Below, one piece after another: positions 9,008 to 16,923 of a stretch of DNA of 39,065 nt (the first letter of the stretch is position 1; every line of letters starts with the position of its first letter). The notes under the pieces were generated by a model that saw only the letters and a program-made list of their open reading frames with translations, was not told where the DNA came from and ran no database searches. A program made the translations under genes and the position numbers. The DNA comes from an uncultured Clostridium sp. (lineage in GTDB: Bacteria; Bacillota; Clostridia; TANB77; CAG-508), in NCBI GenBank assembly GCA_947653375.1, contig CANTHA010000003.1:1-39065 (forward strand), given 5' to 3'.

Positions 9008-9715
9008 CTACTCCATATACTTTATATTTATATTATTTTCATATTTTAATATCTTAACTTTATTAGATTTATTAATAGAAACATCTTGACCTATCTTTTT
9101 CATTTCGTCAACATGACCACCATTTCCTACTAATGCACTTTCTAAATAAGATTGATTACCTATTGCTTTAATTATGTATGGTGCTAAAATCCTTTGACTA
9201 TTTATTTTTATAAATGACCCATTAATATCTACAATATCTGTCATATTCATAATTCTTTGGTCATTGATTGATATTGCTTCTGCTCCTGACATTTTAAGAG
9301 CATTTACAATAACTAATAAATCATCTGCATTTATTCTTGCAATTTCTTCATTATCAGTTTCTCTTAATGTAACTTCTATTCCCTCACCTTGTACATCTGT
9401 TTTTCCCAATAGCAAATTAACTTGAGACAATTCATCATCAAATAAATCTTCTGTTTTTTCATTTGATTGTTTATTTTGTTTATATTCTTCAATTTTTTTA
9501 GCTACCTCTTCATATTTTTGATTTGTATCTTCATATTTTGATTTCCAGTTAGCAAGTTCTGTTCTCAATTCTGCCTCTCTCATATTTTCAATAGAAGTAA
9601 TATCTGTTTCATTTACTATTTTAAATTGCATAGACATTACTAATGCCAGTGCAAAACATACAATAGTAACTGTTATAATCATTGTGACTTTCCCTTTTTT
9701 CATATTTTTTGGCAT
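9008..9715 (-). CDS. DUF881 (YlxW/YlxX-type) division-cluster protein, second copy
   Basis: A 235-aa bitopic protein with an N-terminal membrane anchor (about residues 10-27, TMIITVTIVCFALALVMS). A coiled coil follows (residues ~40-90, Glu/Lys/Gln-rich) and then the DUF881 domain. The conserved DUF881 signatures are GEGIEVTLRE, NADDLLVIVNALKMSGAEAISINDQRI and the later IKAIGNQSYLESAL. The family sits next to divIB and sbp in Firmicutes and its role is not established. It is a tandem paralogue of the gene just upstream. Spacing to both neighbours is 10-22 bp, indicating one operon. The start is ATG with an AAGGGG site. Confidence 0.88.
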   Translation of the reverse strand: MPKNMKKGKVTMIITVTIVCFALALVMSMQFKIVNETDITSIENMREAELRTELANWKSKYEDTNQKYEEVAKKIEEYKQNKQSNEKTEDLFDDELSQVNLLLGKTDVQGEGIEVTLRETDNEEIARINADDLLVIVNALKMSGAEAISINDQRIMNMTDIVDINGSFIKINSQRILAPYIIKAIGNQSYLESALVGNGGHVDEMKKIGQDVSINKSNKVKILKYENNINIKYME

Positions 9716-9737
9716 AAGTTTGTCCCCTTTCTAATAA

Positions 9738-10454
9738 TTATTTAACATTTTGTGCATATTGATACGATATTATCCCTGTATATTTTGGTATAGTTATGTT
9801 ATTTGATTTCTTTAGTTCTACACCTACACTAGCATCTTTTAATATTTCTAAATATCCACCTTGTCTTGATAAAGCCGATAATTGTTCAGGTAGTCCAATT
9901 GCCTTTATCTCAAATGGAGCCCCAATCTTTTCTCCATTTATATCAATTATATTTCCTCCACATGAAATACTACTTGTAGTTACTAATCTTTGATTATTAA
10001 TTGATATAGCTTCTGCACCAGCATTTTTTAATTCATTAATTACACTTAAAACATCTGCATCATGAACTAATAAAGTATTAGGATTTAATACACTATTTGC
10101 ATCTTTTTTACTATCACTTAATGTAACAATAATTCCTGGCCCTGTGACATCAGTCATACCAATCATTTTATTTCCCATTTTTATTTCTTCTTCTTTATTT
10201 TTAAGTTGCTCATTATTTTGAATTGAATTTTTTCTTTCATTTTCAAGTTCTTGTTCTGCTTTTTCCAAATTTTTATATTCATTATCATATTTTTCTTTAT
10301 ATTTTAAAACTTCTGCTCTTAAATTATTTTCCTCATAGTTTTGGCTAACTACTGAATTTGAATCCTTAACTGTTCTTATTTGTACACATATTCCTAACGT
10401 TAATGCAAAACACATTACTCCCAACACAATACTTATTGTAGTTTTTTGTAGCAT
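9738..10454 (-). CDS. DUF881 (YlxW/YlxX-type) division-cluster protein, first copy
   Basis: 238 aa with the same plan as its downstream neighbour: N-terminal anchor (residues ~5-25, TTISIVLGVMCFALTLGI), coiled coil (residues ~45-95) and DUF881 domain. The domain shows GPGIIVTLSDSKK, LLVHDADVLSVINELKNAGAEAISINNQRLV and PFEIKAIGLPEQLSAL. The two copies are clearly related but well diverged, so the duplication is old. Tandem DUF881 genes are common in Clostridia. It begins 24 bp after divIB ends, with a GAGGTG site before the ATG. Function is inferred only from its place in the division cluster. Confidence 0.88.
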   Translation of the reverse strand: MLQKTTISIVLGVMCFALTLGICVQIRTVKDSNSVVSQNYEENNLRAEVLKYKEKYDNEYKNLEKAEQELENERKNSIQNNEQLKNKEEEIKMGNKMIGMTDVTGPGIIVTLSDSKKDANSVLNPNTLLVHDADVLSVINELKNAGAEAISINNQRLVTTSSISCGGNIIDINGEKIGAPFEIKAIGLPEQLSALSRQGGYLEILKDASVGVELKKSNNITIPKYTGIISYQYAQNVK

Positions 10455-10478
10455 AGTTTTTCACCTCTCTAAATCAAT

Positions 10479-11486
10479 TTATAAAGATACCTTTTCTCTA
10501 AAATAAGGTTGAAACTTATTATTTAAATCGCCATTTACATAGATATCTCCTTCTTTTTCTTTTTCTTTATTTATTATAGCAACTGCATATAATAATTTAT
10601 TACTTAAATTTTTATTGTCTCCAATATATATTTTTTTACCTTCCTCTTTTATATATATACTATATTGATTTTTATCACTTATGTCAATACTAGTAATTTT
10701 ATTATCTAAATCATTTTCTTTTGCAGAATTAATTATTTTTATAACATCTTCCATACTATCTAAATCTTGTTCATTAAGACGTTGCCCAGGCACTATTTCC
10801 TCTTCATTTGTATGTATTCCTTCTAAAATAGGAAATTGTTTACTATCTTCAGATATTTCTAATATATATCCTTGACTATTTATATGTGCATATTTTCCCA
10901 TAAAATTTAAACTGTATTTTGCTTCTCTTTCTGTTATTTCCATTTTAATTTTATTAGGAATATTTCTATGTATCTTAACATCTTCTATATACGGATTTTC
11001 TTTTAGTTTATTTTTTACATCTGATTTATTAAATCTAAAAATATTGCTGTCTATTTGTAAATTTGATAAACTAATTATCGTATCACTTGTAACTACGTTA
11101 TTATTTAATACTTCAATTGATTTTATATTGAACATTGGTGATGTCATAGCAAAAGCTGAAATACCAACTATAACTCCTAAAAAAATAATTATCTTAAAAA
11201 ATATTTTTATTCTTTTATTTCTTTTTATTTTTTTATGTTTTTTCTTATTTTCTTCTATTAAAAATTTCTTATCTTTTTTTATCTTATTTTTATTTGTCAT
11301 TTTTATAGCTTTTTCTGTCTCTAAATCAAAATCGTCTTCTTTTCTTTTTTTCTTATTATCTCTAATTCTTCTTTCTCTCTCTTTTGCTTTCTTTTTTTCT
11401 ATATCATGTTGTTCTTCTTCTATCAAAACTTGTCCACTATTTGGATAATAAATATCATTCATAGTTCTTCTTTTCTTTTTATTCAA
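10479..11486 (-). CDS. divIB: Cell division protein DivIB/FtsQ
   Basis: Bitopic divisome protein of 335 aa. A long, highly charged cytoplasmic tail (residues 1-~95, rich in KKKR and EEE clusters) precedes one transmembrane helix (~96-117, IFFKIIIFLGVIVGISAFAM). The extracytoplasmic POTRA domain follows (FNIKSIEVLNNNVVTSDTII, IEDVKIHRNIPNKIKMEITE), and then the beta domain (YAHINSQGYILEI, FPILEGI). It partners with DivIC/FtsL at the septum. The start is TTG with AAGGAGG 7 nt upstream; an internal ATG at codon 9 lacks a site. The long charged tail is typical of low-GC DivIB. It follows murA after a structured 190-bp gap. Confidence 0.92.
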   Translation of the reverse strand: MNKKKRRTMNDIYYPNSGQVLIEEEQHDIEKKKAKERERRIRDNKKKRKEDDFDLETEKAIKMTNKNKIKKDKKFLIEENKKKHKKIKRNKRIKIFFKIIIFLGVIVGISAFAMTSPMFNIKSIEVLNNNVVTSDTIISLSNLQIDSNIFRFNKSDVKNKLKENPYIEDVKIHRNIPNKIKMEITEREAKYSLNFMGKYAHINSQGYILEISEDSKQFPILEGIHTNEEEIVPGQRLNEQDLDSMEDVIKIINSAKENDLDNKITSIDISDKNQYSIYIKEEGKKIYIGDNKNLSNKLLYAVAIINKEKEKEGDIYVNGDLNNKFQPYFREKVSL

Positions 11487-11520
11487 TTAATTTCCTCCTT
11501 TTTTGTTATTAGCCATCCTA

Positions 11521-11556
11521 TCCTATATTTTTTAGTAAGAAAGCTTAATATATTAT
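11521..11556. repeat. Dispersed 36-bp repeat, copy A
   Basis: 33 of 36 bases match 23385-23420 (start TCCTATATTTTTTAGT, end CTTAATATATTAT). This copy lies just upstream of divIB and the other upstream of murE, both on the same side of a dcw gene. Its 3' half forms one arm of the 11541-11623 inverted repeat. Confidence 0.6.
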
Positions 11557-11623
11557 TTCAGTATAGTATGTTTTACTATGAGAGTGCGACACACAACATA
11601 TGTAAAAATCATATATTAAGCTT
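11541..11623. repeat. Structured spacer between murA and divIB
   Basis: Perfect 13-bp inverted arms (AAGCTTAATATAT at 11541-11553, ATATATTAAGCTT at 11611-11623) enclose a 57-nt loop. Within the loop ATAGTA/TACTAT can form a second hairpin. It could be a terminator, a processing site or a leader element for divIB. I cannot tell which. Confidence 0.5.
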
Positions 11624-11680
11624 TAATTTAACATCATTGTTCTTTATAGAATTTCACTTTTCTACACACTTTTTATACAT

Positions 11681-12934
11681 CTATTTATCAACTAATTCTA
11701 TATTTACACCTATATTTCTTAATTTTTCATCAAATTTTTCATAACCACGTAATATATATTCTATATTTTCTATCTTTGTTGTTCCTTTTGCTTGAATAGA
11801 AGCTATAACAACTGCAGCTCCTCCTCGTAAATCTGTTGCATTTACAGTTGTACCATATAGTTTTCTTACTCCTTTTATTACTGCTGTTTTACCTTCTACT
11901 GTTATTTTTGCCCCCATTCTAACTAATTCTTGTATATATTTATAGCGATTTTCAAATATATTTTCTACTATCACTGATGTTCCTTTTGCTAATGTTAATG
12001 TTGTTGCAAATATTGATTGCATATCAGTTGGAAATCCTGGATATGGCATTGTCTTTATATCTACTGATTTTAATCTTTTTGGTGCTTTTATTTCTATTGT
12101 ATTTTTCTGTACTTTGAATTCACAACCTGCTTCTTCTAATTTATCAATTACTGGTATTATATGATTACTATTAGTATTATTTAATACTAAATTACCTCCT
12201 GTAATAGCTGCAACACATAAAAATGTACCTGTTTCAATTCTATCTGGCATTATATTATAACTTACATCTTTTAGTTTTTTTACTCCTTCAATTTTAATCT
12301 GATTTGACCCAGCTCCTTTTATTTTAGCTCCCATTTTATTTAGCATATTTTGTAAATCTATAATTTCAGGCTCTCTTGCTGCATTTGTTATTATTGTTTT
12401 TCCTTCTGCTAAACAACTTGCAAGTATCGCATTTTCAGTAGCTCCTACACTTGGAAATTCTAAGTCAATTTTTTCACCATTTATTTTATCACAAGTGCAT
12501 GTAATATTTCCATAGTTTTTACTAATATTTATTCCTAATTTTTGAAATGCCTTTAAATGTAAATCTATTGGTCTTGTTCCAATATCACATCCTCCTGGAT
12601 AAGAAAACGTTGCTTTTTTATATTTTCCTATTAAACTTCCAGCAAATATAACAGAAGAACGCATTTGTCTCATCAAATCTTCAGGTATTTCATATTTATT
12701 TATATTACTCGTATTTATAATTATTTTATTGGACTTTTTTGTTACACTTCCTCCTAATTTTTTCAATATTTCAAACATCATTTTTGTATCATGTATATTT
12801 GGAACATTATACAACGTTGTTTTTCCACCATTTAATATACTTGCTGCAATTATTGGTAATGCTGCATTTTTAGATCCAGAAATTGTTACTGTTCCAGAGA
12901 TTCTTTTACCTCCTTTTACTATGTATTTAGACAT
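11681..12934 (-). CDS. murA: UDP-N-acetylglucosamine 1-carboxyvinyltransferase MurA
   Basis: First committed enzyme of peptidoglycan precursor synthesis: transfers enolpyruvate from PEP to UDP-GlcNAc in the cytoplasm. It has 417 aa, normal for the family. Key motifs are GGKRISGTVTISGSKNAAL near the N-terminus, the catalytic loop PGGCDIGTRPIDLH (Cys116 from the chosen start; the Cys form is fosfomycin-sensitive in other bacteria), and PYPGFPTDMQ. The ATG at 12934 is preferred over a GTG 12 nt upstream because the GGTGG binding site overlaps that GTG. It ends with TAG, showing that TAG is a real stop here. It heads the divIB-DUF881-sbp group. Confidence 0.97.
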   Translation of the reverse strand: MSKYIVKGGKRISGTVTISGSKNAALPIIAASILNGGKTTLYNVPNIHDTKMMFEILKKLGGSVTKKSNKIIINTSNINKYEIPEDLMRQMRSSVIFAGSLIGKYKKATFSYPGGCDIGTRPIDLHLKAFQKLGINISKNYGNITCTCDKINGEKIDLEFPSVGATENAILASCLAEGKTIITNAAREPEIIDLQNMLNKMGAKIKGAGSNQIKIEGVKKLKDVSYNIMPDRIETGTFLCVAAITGGNLVLNNTNSNHIIPVIDKLEEAGCEFKVQKNTIEIKAPKRLKSVDIKTMPYPGFPTDMQSIFATTLTLAKGTSVIVENIFENRYKYIQELVRMGAKITVEGKTAVIKGVRKLYGTTVNATDLRGGAAVVIASIQAKGTTKIENIEYILRGYEKFDEKLRNIGVNIELVDK

Positions 12935-12959
12935 TTTTCTTACCACCTTTCAACTTTAT

Positions 12960-13247
12960 TTTGATATATATTATGTATTCCTTTCTTGAAAAGTGAATAT
13001 ATCAAACACATATATCTATTTAAGAACAAATCGGAAAGCCTTAAAATTTGCACAATTTTAACTTTCTGCTTTGGCTTTCTGTTAGTTTGTTCGTGTGCGA
13101 AATTGCTGAGATTGTTAAAGTTTTACTTGTTACAGTCTCAGTATACAAATAATTGTTTTACAATTATTTGTATTTCCATAGCAATTTCTATACAACTGAG
13201 TTTTATATAATAGGAAAGTATGACTTTCCTATTATATAAAACAAAAG
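12960..13247. other. Highly structured noncoding region upstream of murA
   Basis: No supported gene, but several palindromes. ATACAAATAATTG (13143-13155) pairs perfectly with 13161-13173. GAAATTGCT near 13099 pairs with AGCAATTTC near 13181, and CTGAGA near 13107 with TCTCAG near 13136, so both enclose or adjoin that hairpin. A perfect 20-bp stem joins 13200-13219 to 13223-13242 with a 3-nt loop. Together they suggest a folded RNA or a small palindromic insertion rather than a simple promoter region. Confidence 0.45.
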
Positions 13248-13299
13248 CAAGAAAAATAGGAGATGATACTTATTCAAGTATCATCTCCTATTTTTCTTG
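13248..13299. terminator. Strong hairpin terminator after the interrupted gene
   Basis: A perfect 24-bp stem (13248-13271 with 13276-13299) with a 4-nt loop has A runs on one side and T runs on the other, so it could act in both directions. It lies 26 bp beyond the final stop of the interrupted minus-strand gene, so that gene is the likely client. Confidence 0.8.
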
Positions 13300-13324
13300 T
13301 GCTGAATATACACAATAGACAGTG

Positions 13325-13879
13325 TTAATCATAAATTACAATTAATGGCACACTGTTAGTCACTACAGAGTCATATTGGTAATTGTTGTTATCAACATTA
13401 GAAGCTGCACAGATTTTTTTAGCTTTAAGTGAACCACCTACTGTTCTTATATGTCCATTTTTCCATATAATTATTCTATCATAGTTTGTAGTATCACAAT
13501 CATTACAAACAGCTTTCCATGTTTCTCCATTTGTAATTCTCTGAGCCCACTATAGTGCTTGTTCAACCCAATTGGCAATATGACCACCTTTTGCTTCAGC
13601 AAATTTCTCACACTCTTCAATGCTTTTTGATGACCATGTTTTTTCCGGTATATAAGTCTTGAAGCGTTTAGAATATTTGCTGTGGTTTTTCTTTAATTCC
13701 CTTAAGGCTTCATTGATAATTATCCTTGTCCATTCCTGATCTGGATCTTTTCTCTCTTCTTCAAATAACTTCTCATTAATAGCTGCCGGATAAACCTCAA
13801 AGTATTTGCCTTCTGTAGGAACTAGTGCCAATTTAATTATTTTATTTTTCCGTCCTTTTTCTTGCAAATCCATCTTCAT
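13325..13879 (-). pseudogene. Unrecognised gene interrupted by an in-frame TAG
   Basis: From ATG 13879 (AGGAGG 6 nt upstream) the frame runs 109 codons (MKMDLQEKGRKNK...GHIANWVEQAL) to a TAG at 13550-13552. It then continues in the same frame for 74 more sense codons (WAQRITNGETWKAVCND...VPLIVIYD) to TAA at 13325-13327, just before a strong terminator. The second part holds a CxxC pair (VCNDCD) and several Trp/Tyr residues and reads as real protein. One CAG-to-TAG transition would explain the break. TAG is used as a normal stop by murA and adk, so this is most simply a nonsense mutation, with readthrough as the alternative. I do not recognise the family. Composition is GC-richer than neighbours and codon 10 is CGG, suggesting acquisition. 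Confidence 0.65.
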
Positions 13880-14050
13880 GTTATTTCCTCCTGTCTTTCT
13901 AATTTTTTGTGTAGTACTGTATAATATATATTTTAACATAATTATCTTATATTTTCAATTAAAATTGGTCTAGTAACCTTATATTTTTATGCAATTGTTA
14001 TACAATTAAAAAGTTTCATATGTTTTCTTTAACAATTTATTCCAAAAATA

Positions 14051-14079
14051 TTGAATTTTTAAGTATAACGATATATAAT
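14051..14079 (+). promoter_or_regulatory. Predicted sigma-A promoter of asnS
   Basis: TTGAAT (14051-14056), 17-bp spacer and TATAAT (14074-14079), then about 30 nt to the start codon with GGGAGG at 14098-14103. The leader is too short for a T-box, so tRNA-sensing control is not indicated. Confidence 0.7.
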
Positions 14080-14109
14080 TTCTACATACTAAATATAGGG
14101 AGGAAATAA

Positions 14110-15501
14110 ATGAAGAACATAACAATAAAAAATTTATATACACAAATAGACCAATATAAAAATAAAACAATAACAATAGAAGGATGGGTACGAACAGTTA
14201 GAAATTCAAAAACATTTGGGTTTATTGAATTAAATGATGGTACTTTTTTTAAAAATGTACAAATAGTATTTACAAATGAGCTACAAAACTTTGAAAACAT
14301 CTGTAAATTAACAATAAGCTCATCAATACAAGTGAAAGGAAAACTTGTAATTACAGAAAATGCAAAACAGCCATTTGAAATTCAGGCAAATAATATAGAA
14401 ATTCAAAATCTTTCTGACAACACTTACCCACTTCAAAAGAAAAGGCATTCTTTTGAATATTTGAGAACAATAAGTCATCTACGTCCTAGAACAAATACCT
14501 TTAACGCTGTATTTCGTGTAAGAAGTACTTTAGCATATGCTATACACAAATTTTTTCAAGACAAAGGATTTGTATATGTAAATACACCTTTAATTACAGG
14601 TAGTGATGCAGAAGGTGCAGGAGAAATGTTTAATGTTAATTCTTTTGATTTAACTAATATCCCTAAAACAGAAGATGGAAAAGTTAACTTTTCTGAAGAC
14701 TTTTTTGGTAAATCTGCACATTTAACAGTTAGTGGTCAATTAAATGCCGAATCTTTTGCTGAAGCTTTTTGCAATGTATATACATTTGGGCCTACATTCC
14801 GTGCTGAGAACTCTAATACAGTAAAACATGCAGCTGAATTTTGGATGGTAGAACCTGAAATATGTTTTGCAGACTTACAAGATGATATGGACTTAGCCGA
14901 AGAAATGATAAAATACATATTTCAATATGTATTAGACAACTGTCCTGAAGAAATGGAATTTTTCAATAAATTTGTAGATACTGGTTTATTAGAACGTTTA
15001 AATCATGTTATTAATTCAGATTTTGCACGTGTTAAATATACAGATGCTATTACAGAATTAGAAAAACATAATGATAATTTTGAATATAAGGTTTCTTGGG
15101 GAGTTGATTTACAGACTGAACATGAAAGATATTTATGTGAAAATATATACAAAAAGCCAGTATTTGTAACAGATTATCCAAAAGATATAAAGGCATTTTA
15201 TATGAAACAAAATCCAGATGGAAAAACAGTAGCAGCAACAGATTTATTAGTTCCTGGTATTGGAGAAATTATTGGTGGTAGTCAAAGAGAAGAAGATTAT
15301 AAAAAATTATTAAATAGAATGAAAGAACTTAATATGCCTCTTGAAGAATATACTTGGTATTTAGACCTACGCAAATTCGGTAGTTGCAAACATGCAGGAT
15401 TTGGTTTAGGATTTGAAAGAGCTATTATGTATCTAACAGGCATGCAAAATATACGTGATGTTATTCCTTTTCCTAGAACTCCAAAAAATTGCGATTTTTA
15501 A
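14110..15501 (+). CDS. asnS: Asparaginyl-tRNA synthetase
   Basis: Class IIb aminoacyl-tRNA synthetase of 463 aa that charges tRNA-Asn with asparagine. The N-terminal OB-fold anticodon-binding domain (residues ~1-100) includes [19 protein letters not shown]. The catalytic core holds motif 2 ([20 protein letters not shown]) and motif 3 ([20 protein letters not shown]), ending PRTPKNCDF. Conserved length and motifs indicate an intact gene. It is one of only two plus-strand genes, with its own promoter. Its TAA stop is immediately followed by the palindromic element 15502-15672, which also lies at the end of the converging 398-aa gene. Confidence 0.98.
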   Translation: MKNITIKNLYTQIDQYKNKTITIEGWVRTVRNSKTFGFIELNDGTFFKNVQIVFTNELQNFENICKLTISSSIQVKGKLVITENAKQPFEIQANNIEIQNLSDNTYPLQKKRHSFEYLRTISHLRPRTNTFNAVFRVRSTLAYAIHKFFQDKGFVYVNTPLITGSDAEGAGEMFNVNSFDLTNIPKTEDGKVNFSEDFFGKSAHLTVSGQLNAESFAEAFCNVYTFGPTFRAENSNTVKHAAEFWMVEPEICFADLQDDMDLAEEMIKYIFQYVLDNCPEEMEFFNKFVDTGLLERLNHVINSDFARVKYTDAITELEKHNDNFEYKVSWGVDLQTEHERYLCENIYKKPVFVTDYPKDIKAFYMKQNPDGKTVAATDLLVPGIGEIIGGSQREEDYKKLLNRMKELNMPLEEYTWYLDLRKFGSCKHAGFGLGFERAIMYLTGMQNIRDVIPFPRTPKNCDF

Positions 15502-15672
15502 GGGTTGCCACTGGTTCCAGGTTTGATTGGCAATAATACTAAAGTAATTAAAAAAAGTTATAATATAAATATTTATATTATAACTTTTATTTTTATAGTT
15601 AATAAAATTATTGCCAATCAAACCCGGAACCAGTGGCAACCCAAACCCCGGAACCAGTGGCAACCCAAACCC
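15502..15672. repeat. Nested palindromic element with tandem GC-rich units
   Basis: Outer arms of 36 bp (15502-15537 and 15607-15642) are inverted copies with one mismatch, reading GGGTTGCCACTGGTTCC at the outside. The centre is a perfect 36-bp palindrome (15553-15588). The right arm's outer part is repeated once more with a 24-bp period (CCGGAACCAGTGGCAACC; 15624-15647 and 15648-15671). The GC-rich units stand out sharply in this AT-rich DNA. It separates two converging genes and may act as a bidirectional terminator, but the arms and tandem unit suggest a small mobile or dispersed element. Confidence 0.75.
15553..15588. terminator. Perfect 36-bp AT palindrome, likely bidirectional terminator
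   Basis: Arms 15553-15570 and 15571-15588 (AAAAGTTATAATATAAAT type) are exactly complementary with no spacer and have A/T runs outside. It lies between the convergent asnS and 398-aa genes. The same AAAAGTTATAATATA arm recurs in the 29847-30016 element. Confidence 0.6.
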
Positions 15673-15683
15673 GATGAAAAGTC

Positions 15684-16880
15684 TCATAAACTTGGTTCAT
15701 CATCATCTTCTCCAAATTGATGTTTATCATCAACTTTAGCTTCTTCTGATTTTTGGTTTTCTAATTTTCTATTTTCAAAATTAACTACACTCTCTTTAAT
15801 TCTATTAATCATTTTATCAATTTTTTCCTCTGATACGCCTTCAAATACATCTACTAAACCATTATTAATAATACTCCTATAAGTTCTTCCATCTTTATCA
15901 TTTTGTAATACACTTTTAAATGTTTCAATTAACTTTCTTCTTTCATCTTCATTATATGATTTAAGCATAATAAGCATATTTTCTATTTCTTCTTCTTCAT
16001 TATATTCATTATCCACATATTTACTAATTTCTTTTAAAACTACTCTTTTTATTTGCTGATCCTTACCAAGTTTTCCTTCTCCTGAAAATTCCATATATTC
16101 TTGTTCAACTAAACTTGGTATATCAAATCTCAACATATCTTTTGCAGAAAAAATATCCTTCCATCTAGTTAAAAAAGTACAGCCATATTGTCTATAGTTA
16201 TATGCTATTTTTCTTGAAATTACTTTGTTAATTTCATGTTGCATATTTGGAGTTATAGTTTCTGCTTGTTTAATTATTTCTTGTATGCTATCTGATATTT
16301 GTATATCTGACTTGTTCATTTCTGATTGTTTATATAACATTTGTAGTCTTTTTAAAAATTTCTGTTCTTTAATTTTATTTCTTTTATTTTCTTCTTTATA
16401 TATCTTATCTAACTCTTGCCTTCTTCTTTCATCACTATCAATTGCCTCTTGTGCAATTTTCTTTCTTTCAGTTAAAGGTATATCATCATTTTGTACAATT
16501 TCTGCGACCTTATCATCTGGTAACATTCCCACTGGTTCTACTAAATGTTTAGTATTAATTTCATCACTATCTTCCAATATTTTTTCTACTACAGCAACTG
16601 GTATTTGTTCAGCAACAATATCATTTTCCTTTTCAGATAACTTTCTTACTAATAAACCAATAATTTCTCCCTTTTCTTCTGGAGTTTTCTTTCTAGTAAT
16701 CTCATTAATTGAGTCATATAACATCTTTACAGCATCTTCTGTCTCTTTTTTTGTTGTATCTTCATTATTTGCTTTTTCTATTTTTTCTTCTACTTTCTTA
16801 ATTTCTTTCTCTACAAAAGATTCATGGTTTTGCTTTCCAAAAACCGATTTTATCTTTTCATTAACTTCCTTTAAATCCAT
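15684..16880 (-). CDS. Unrecognised 398-aa helical protein downstream of the sensor kinase
   Basis: A soluble, highly charged, almost entirely helical protein with no transmembrane segment. It begins MDLKEVNEKIKSVFGK. Likely coiled-coil stretches lie at ~30-55 and ~150-195 (RRRQELDKIYKEENKRNK). The middle shows short repeated helical units (IPVAVVEKILEDSD, VGMLPDDKVAEIVQNDD, IPLTERKKIAQEAID) that resemble HEAT-like or leucine-rich-variant repeats of about 25-30 residues. The tail is acidic (EDDDEPSL). I do not recognise a family. The ATG at 16880 is preferred to a GTG at 16892 that overlaps the AGGTGG site. It starts 43 bp after the kinase gene, so it is probably the last gene of the murE-to-kinase operon and may be the kinase's partner or target. 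Confidence 0.7.
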   Translation of the reverse strand: MDLKEVNEKIKSVFGKQNHESFVEKEIKKVEEKIEKANNEDTTKKETEDAVKMLYDSINEITRKKTPEEKGEIIGLLVRKLSEKENDIVAEQIPVAVVEKILEDSDEINTKHLVEPVGMLPDDKVAEIVQNDDIPLTERKKIAQEAIDSDERRRQELDKIYKEENKRNKIKEQKFLKRLQMLYKQSEMNKSDIQISDSIQEIIKQAETITPNMQHEINKVISRKIAYNYRQYGCTFLTRWKDIFSAKDMLRFDIPSLVEQEYMEFSGEGKLGKDQQIKRVVLKEISKYVDNEYNEEEEIENMLIMLKSYNEDERRKLIETFKSVLQNDKDGRTYRSIINNGLVDVFEGVSEEKIDKMINRIKESVVNFENRKLENQKSEEAKVDDKHQFGEDDDEPSL

Positions 16881-16923
16881 ATAGAAAACCACCTCTGTTA
16901 TTAAAATTTTGCTATTATTAATA

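Noticed and set aside
12986..13210. 74-aa plus-strand frame upstream of murA
   Set aside because: No ribosome-binding site, Cys/Leu/Ile-rich low-complexity translation, and it runs through strong palindromes; a chance frame.
13550..13552. TAG reassigned to an amino acid in this genome
   Set aside because: murA (11681-11683) and adk (35682-35684) both end normally at TAG.
14080..14109. T-box or other aminoacyl-tRNA-sensing leader for asnS
   Set aside because: The predicted start site leaves a leader of only about 25 nt with no specifier or antiterminator structure.
15433..15720. Short frames on both strands encoding LPLVPG-type repeats
   Set aside because: They are translations of the GC-rich tandem and inverted units, not genes.
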